Below, piece by piece: positions 6,198-8,288 of a stretch of DNA of 8,288 nt. The stretch spans positions 1 to 8,288 of the forward strand of contig DCXE01000087.1 in NCBI GenBank assembly GCA_002328295.1. The letters are read 5' to 3'. The DNA is from Candidatus Peribacter sp. UBA2144 (GTDB taxonomy: Bacteria; Patescibacteriota; Gracilibacteria; Peribacterales; Peribacteraceae). The translations under genes and the position numbers were made by a program. Below the pieces are notes generated by a model that saw only the letters and a list, made by a program, of their open reading frames with translations, did not search any database and had not been told where the DNA came from. The stretch's first letter is position 1. Every line of letters starts with the position of its first letter.

Positions 6198-7040
6198 GGA
6201 GCACCATCATAAGATGGAAGATATTTCTCCTCAAGCTCTATTCCAATATTTCCTATTGGAGTCGAGACAAGCAAGGCTTCAAATGCCTTAAACCAACCAA
6301 ATTGGAAAGAAATTGCCGTTACAATCAAAATCACTCCTGCAACTTGTTTAACTCGGCCTGAGTATTTGCATAAGCTCCTAACTGAATGAACAGCCCCTGC
6401 CCTCCGTAACCGATCAAAAGAAGCGGAATCGCAGTTCCAAGTCCATAAGCAAGTAATGAGAGCAGGGCTTCTAGCCCTGGTTGTTCTCTGACCAACGTGA
6501 AAGCAAAGCTTAAAGCCGGACCTGCGCATGGAACCCATACAAGCCCAAGTGTCAGGCCAATAATGAACGCAGTTAATGGATTATCTTGGCCCAACTCTTC
6601 TTGCGCCTTGTGTTGTATGTCTGTTCCTAAACTTTGTAGTTTGACTGCAACCTTTCCGCCTATTTGCATCGCAACTAATCCCGAAAGTATTGCGATCAGA
6701 ACTGCGATTAATCCAGCATCAAGAAAGAAAAAACCTCCGATTACCGCTCCGGCATTCCAAATATGCTTGTTGTGCGTAACGAATCCGAGACCAAACAAAA
6801 GTAAAATCAAATATGTTGCCGTTCGCATGTGCACTTCTACTCCGATAAAGTTTTTAGGACTAAAATCAGAAGAAATGTGAAACCAATGAAGCTTACAAGC
6901 ATTCCTGCAACCGTAAGAAGTGGTCTAAGTTTGCTTTTGCCCGCAATGCTGACCCCGAGTACTATCGGGATCAGCGGAAGTATGCACGGGAGGAGAATCG
7001 TTAGAACCCCTGCTATGAAAAGCGCTATGTAAGTGCTCAC
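6194..7040 (-). pseudogene. CcdA/DsbD-type thiol transporter, split by two frameshifts
   Basis: Three minus-strand frames together make one six-helix thiol-electron transporter, which passes reducing equivalents across the cytoplasmic membrane. The first piece (GTG 7040 to about 6852) has TM1 with LLPCILPLIP, the first redox Cys, and TM2. The second (about 6850-6396) has TM3-TM5, including GLTLGLVWVPCAGPAL with the second redox Cys and the LLLIGYGGQ loop. The third (about 6396-6194) reads AVHSVRSLCKYSGRVKQVAG, then TM6 and a short tail. Both joins need the same -1 correction, each beside a homopolymer (A5 at 6851-6855, G4 at 6394-6397, minus-strand sense). With one added base at each, the gene encodes about 282 aa and ends exactly in an ATGA overlap with thyA. 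The GTG start is 3 nt after the thioredoxin-lipoprotein stop. It could be a true pseudogene, sequencing error or recoding; family identity is confident, status is not. Confidence 0.8.
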
Positions 7041-7043
7041 AAA

Positions 7044-7496
7044 TTAAGTTGAAAGAAGAGACTTTAGTGCATCCGATGTAGGACCGGGCAACACTTTGAC
7101 TACGTTACCCTTTTTGTCCAATCTAACAAAGGTGTGTTGCATATTTACGCCAAATCTTTTCCTTAGATCCATATTCGAATCGTAATCAACCTTGTAAATC
7201 GGGAGCATATCCTGCGACGGATACAATGACTTGAGGTTCTTATCTTCTTTGACACAGCTTGGGCACCATGTGGCGCGGAAGAATAGGACGGACTCTTCGC
7301 CATTACCAATTACACCACCGCTGAAGTCCTTATATTCAGCCGCACTTGCCTTTGGAACTGCTCGAGTTGGCTGAGCTTTTTGAGCTTGGGCTACGGGACG
7401 CGGCTTCGCTCCAGCATCTGACCTTTTCTGAGGAGTTGTATGTCCACACGCGCTAAGTGTGATCGCTGCAATAATTGCTATTGGAATAAAACGCAT
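7044..7496 (-). CDS. Thioredoxin-like lipoprotein
   Basis: A 150-aa lipoprotein: signal peptide with lipobox LSAC (Cys17), a Pro/Ala/Lys/Gln-rich linker to about residue 50, then a thioredoxin fold. The active site is WCPSC (Cys78, Cys81) after the strand SVLFFRAT. The loop that normally carries the cis-proline (xPT) reads NMQHTFV, so His121 stands in its place; the following Thr and strand are normal. It is anchored on the outside of the cytoplasmic membrane and probably reduces or isomerises disulfides of exported proteins. Its gene lies 3 nt upstream of the CcdA/DsbD-type transporter, the usual source of electrons for such proteins, so the two form an operon. A TATAAT lies 29 nt upstream of the ATG; there is no Shine-Dalgarno in the pyrimidine-rich leader. 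Confidence in the fold is high; the physiological substrate is unknown. Confidence 0.88.
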   Translation of the reverse strand: MRFIPIAIIAAITLSACGHTTPQKRSDAGAKPRPVAQAQKAQPTRAVPKASAAEYKDFSGGVIGNGEESVLFFRATWCPSCVKEDKNLKSLYPSQDMLPIYKVDYDSNMDLRKRFGVNMQHTFVRLDKKGNVVKVLPGPTSDALKSLLST

Positions 7497-7525
7497 AATA
7501 AAGAAAGGAATAAGATAAATACGAC

Positions 7526-7531
7526 ATTATA
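7526..7531 (-). promoter_or_regulatory. -10 box of the thioredoxin-lipoprotein operon
   Basis: A perfect TATAAT on the minus strand, ending 29 nt before the ATG at 7496. The best upstream match to a -35 box (TTAGGA, 16 nt away) is poor. It would head the thioredoxin-transporter-thyA transcript with a short pyrimidine-rich leader. Confidence 0.45.
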
Positions 7532-7577
7532 GTAAATGGTCTCTAGTTCCTAATCGGTGAGGGATGTTACAAAAAAC

Positions 7578-7612
7578 CACTTTTCACTCTTCACTATTCA
7601 CTTTTCACTTTT
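7578..7612. repeat. Five tandem heptamers (CACTNTT) over the nth stop codon
   Basis: Plus-strand units are CACTTTT, CACTCTT, CACTATT, CACTTTT, CACTTTT, exactly contiguous. On the minus strand they read AANAGTG. The nth TGA lies inside the array, so the last residues of the protein (about SEK) are repeat-encoded. Because the unit is not a multiple of three, gain or loss of a unit would alter the C-terminus. Confidence 0.85.
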
Positions 7613-8230
7613 AATTTCAGACGAAGGACAATCTGACATAAACACACAATTACGACATTTCCTATTCTTTGCCGTACACACTTCCCTACCGTGGCTGATC
7701 ATTAAGGTATTGAATCTGCCCCAATGCTTTTTTGGGACGAGCTTCATCAGATCTTTTTCGATTTTTTCGGGCGTTGAATTCTTAGTAAGTCCAAGTCTCT
7801 GACTCAAACGCATCACATGCGTGTCGACTGCGATGCCCTCGAGCTTGTTAAAAGCTGCATAAAGAATTATTGCCGCTGTCTTTCTTCCAACTCCGGGAAG
7901 CCCGGTCAACTCTTCCATAGTTTTTGGTATCTGAGCTTTGTGTTGTTCGCTGATGATTTTACTCAAGCCCTTAATATATTTGGTCTTAACTCTAAATGTT
8001 CCGCATGGACGAATAATTCTTTCAAGTTCTTTTTGTGGCAGATCAATATAATCCTGAGCTTTTCTGCACTTCTTAAATAATTCCTTTGTGACCATATTAA
8101 CTCTTTCATCTGTACACTGAGCACTTAGAACCGTTGCAACTGTTAGGTCGAGTGGAGTTTTCCAGTTTAAGAATGATTTAGGAGGATCATATAACTTGTC
8201 GAGCTCTTTGATGACACTTTCAATTTTCAT
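7598..8230 (-). CDS. nth: Endonuclease III (DNA glycosylase/AP lyase)
   Basis: A base-excision repair enzyme that removes oxidised pyrimidines and cleaves the resulting abasic site. The 210-aa protein matches the family length. LSAQCTDERVN near the N-terminus is typical, LTGLPGVGRKTAAIIL is the helix-hairpin-helix with catalytic Lys117, and VDTHVMRLSQRLGL contains the catalytic Asp136. A [4Fe-4S] cluster site C-x6-C-x2-C-x5-C is formed by Cys185, 192, 195 and 201. The ATG at 8230 gives the expected N-terminus and has TATAAT 6 nt upstream with no Shine-Dalgarno. The frame, however, stays open upstream to the window edge through an acidic repeat, so a longer form cannot be excluded. The C-terminus runs into heptamer repeats. 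Confidence 0.95.
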   Translation of the reverse strand: MKIESVIKELDKLYDPPKSFLNWKTPLDLTVATVLSAQCTDERVNMVTKELFKKCRKAQDYIDLPQKELERIIRPCGTFRVKTKYIKGLSKIISEQHKAQIPKTMEELTGLPGVGRKTAAIILYAAFNKLEGIAVDTHVMRLSQRLGLTKNSTPEKIEKDLMKLVPKKHWGRFNTLMISHGREVCTAKNRKCRNCVFMSDCPSSEIKSEK

Positions 8231-8236
8231 ACATAC

Positions 8237-8242
8237 ATTATA
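8237..8242 (-). promoter_or_regulatory. -10 box, likely leaderless promoter of nth
   Basis: A perfect TATAAT on the minus strand ends 6 nt before the nth ATG; no Shine-Dalgarno is present. No good -35 hexamer is seen, since the tandem repeat occupies that region. Confidence 0.5.
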
Positions 8243-8252
8243 ATCAAAAATA

Positions 8253-8288
8253 TCCTCTGATTCTTCTGTTTCCTCTGATTCTTCTGTT
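8253..8288. repeat. Two perfect 18-bp tandem repeats at the window edge
   Basis: The plus-strand unit TCCTCTGATTCTTCTGTT occurs twice without mismatch and may continue beyond the window. On the minus strand, in the frame of nth, each unit encodes Thr-Glu-Glu-Ser-Glu-Glu (the second copy diverging at its end to Asp). In the next minus-strand frame the sequence ends in a TGA overlapping the nth ATG as ATGA. The repeat probably belongs to the end of an upstream coding region; which frame is used cannot be told from this window. Confidence 0.85.

Noticed and set aside
6331..6333. TGA at the end of the second transporter piece read as Gly, as in Gracilibacteria code
   Set aside because: Reading through gives only a few codons before a TAA in that frame, and TM6 lies in a different frame. 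TGA also ends nth, so a -1 shift explains the gene better.
6850..6856. Programmed -1 ribosomal frameshift at CTAAAAAC
   Set aside because: The heptamer does not fit X XXY YYZ, no stimulatory hairpin is evident, and a second unrelated shift occurs in the same gene. Indel or decay is simpler, though recoding is not excluded.
8253..8288. CRISPR-like repeats
   Set aside because: The units are directly adjacent with no spacers and have a coding periodicity of 18 nt.

Overview
The window looks like a chromosomal segment of an uncultivated bacterium of modest GC content. A candidate-phyla-radiation lineage such as Peregrinibacteria is my best guess, but that is inference: there is no rRNA or other taxonomic marker here. 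The genetic code looks standard (TAA, TAG and TGA all end genes; TGA ends nth and the reconstructed thiol transporter), so the TGA=Gly code of Gracilibacteria is not supported. Shine-Dalgarno sequences are nearly absent. Instead, several start codons have a TATAAT-like hexamer ending 6-7 nt upstream, which suggests leaderless transcripts.

Plus strand, 1-3973: the 3' end of a nucleotidyltransferase with a left-handed beta-helix tail; a lipoprotein whose second half resembles the periplasmic P1 head of SecD; an 811-residue SecD carrying a complete parvulin (PpiC-type) prolyl isomerase domain inside its P1 region; and a small protein with a ParB/sulfiredoxin-like DGxHK motif. No secF follows secD. 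Together, the lipoprotein and the SecD-isomerase fusion look like an export module that pulls and folds proteins on the outer face of the membrane.

Minus strand, 8288 down to 3986: nth (endonuclease III), with acidic 18-bp tandem repeats in frame upstream and heptamer repeats over its stop; a thioredoxin-like lipoprotein (WCPSC); a CcdA/DsbD-type membrane electron transporter broken by two -1 frameshifts, both in homopolymer runs; thyA, overlapping it by ATGA; folA, with its own likely leaderless promoter; a short hairpin; and an unrecognised 230-aa protein with an HExxH motif whose putative promoter is covered by a 27-bp dyad. The thioredoxin and transporter would supply reducing power across the membrane. 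ThyA and DHFR form the dTMP/folate cycle. The two strands converge with only 12 bp between stop codons at about 3973/3986.

The most notable items are the SecD-parvulin fusion, the adjacent SecD-P1-like lipoprotein, the doubly frameshifted transporter and the recurrent leaderless-promoter geometry.
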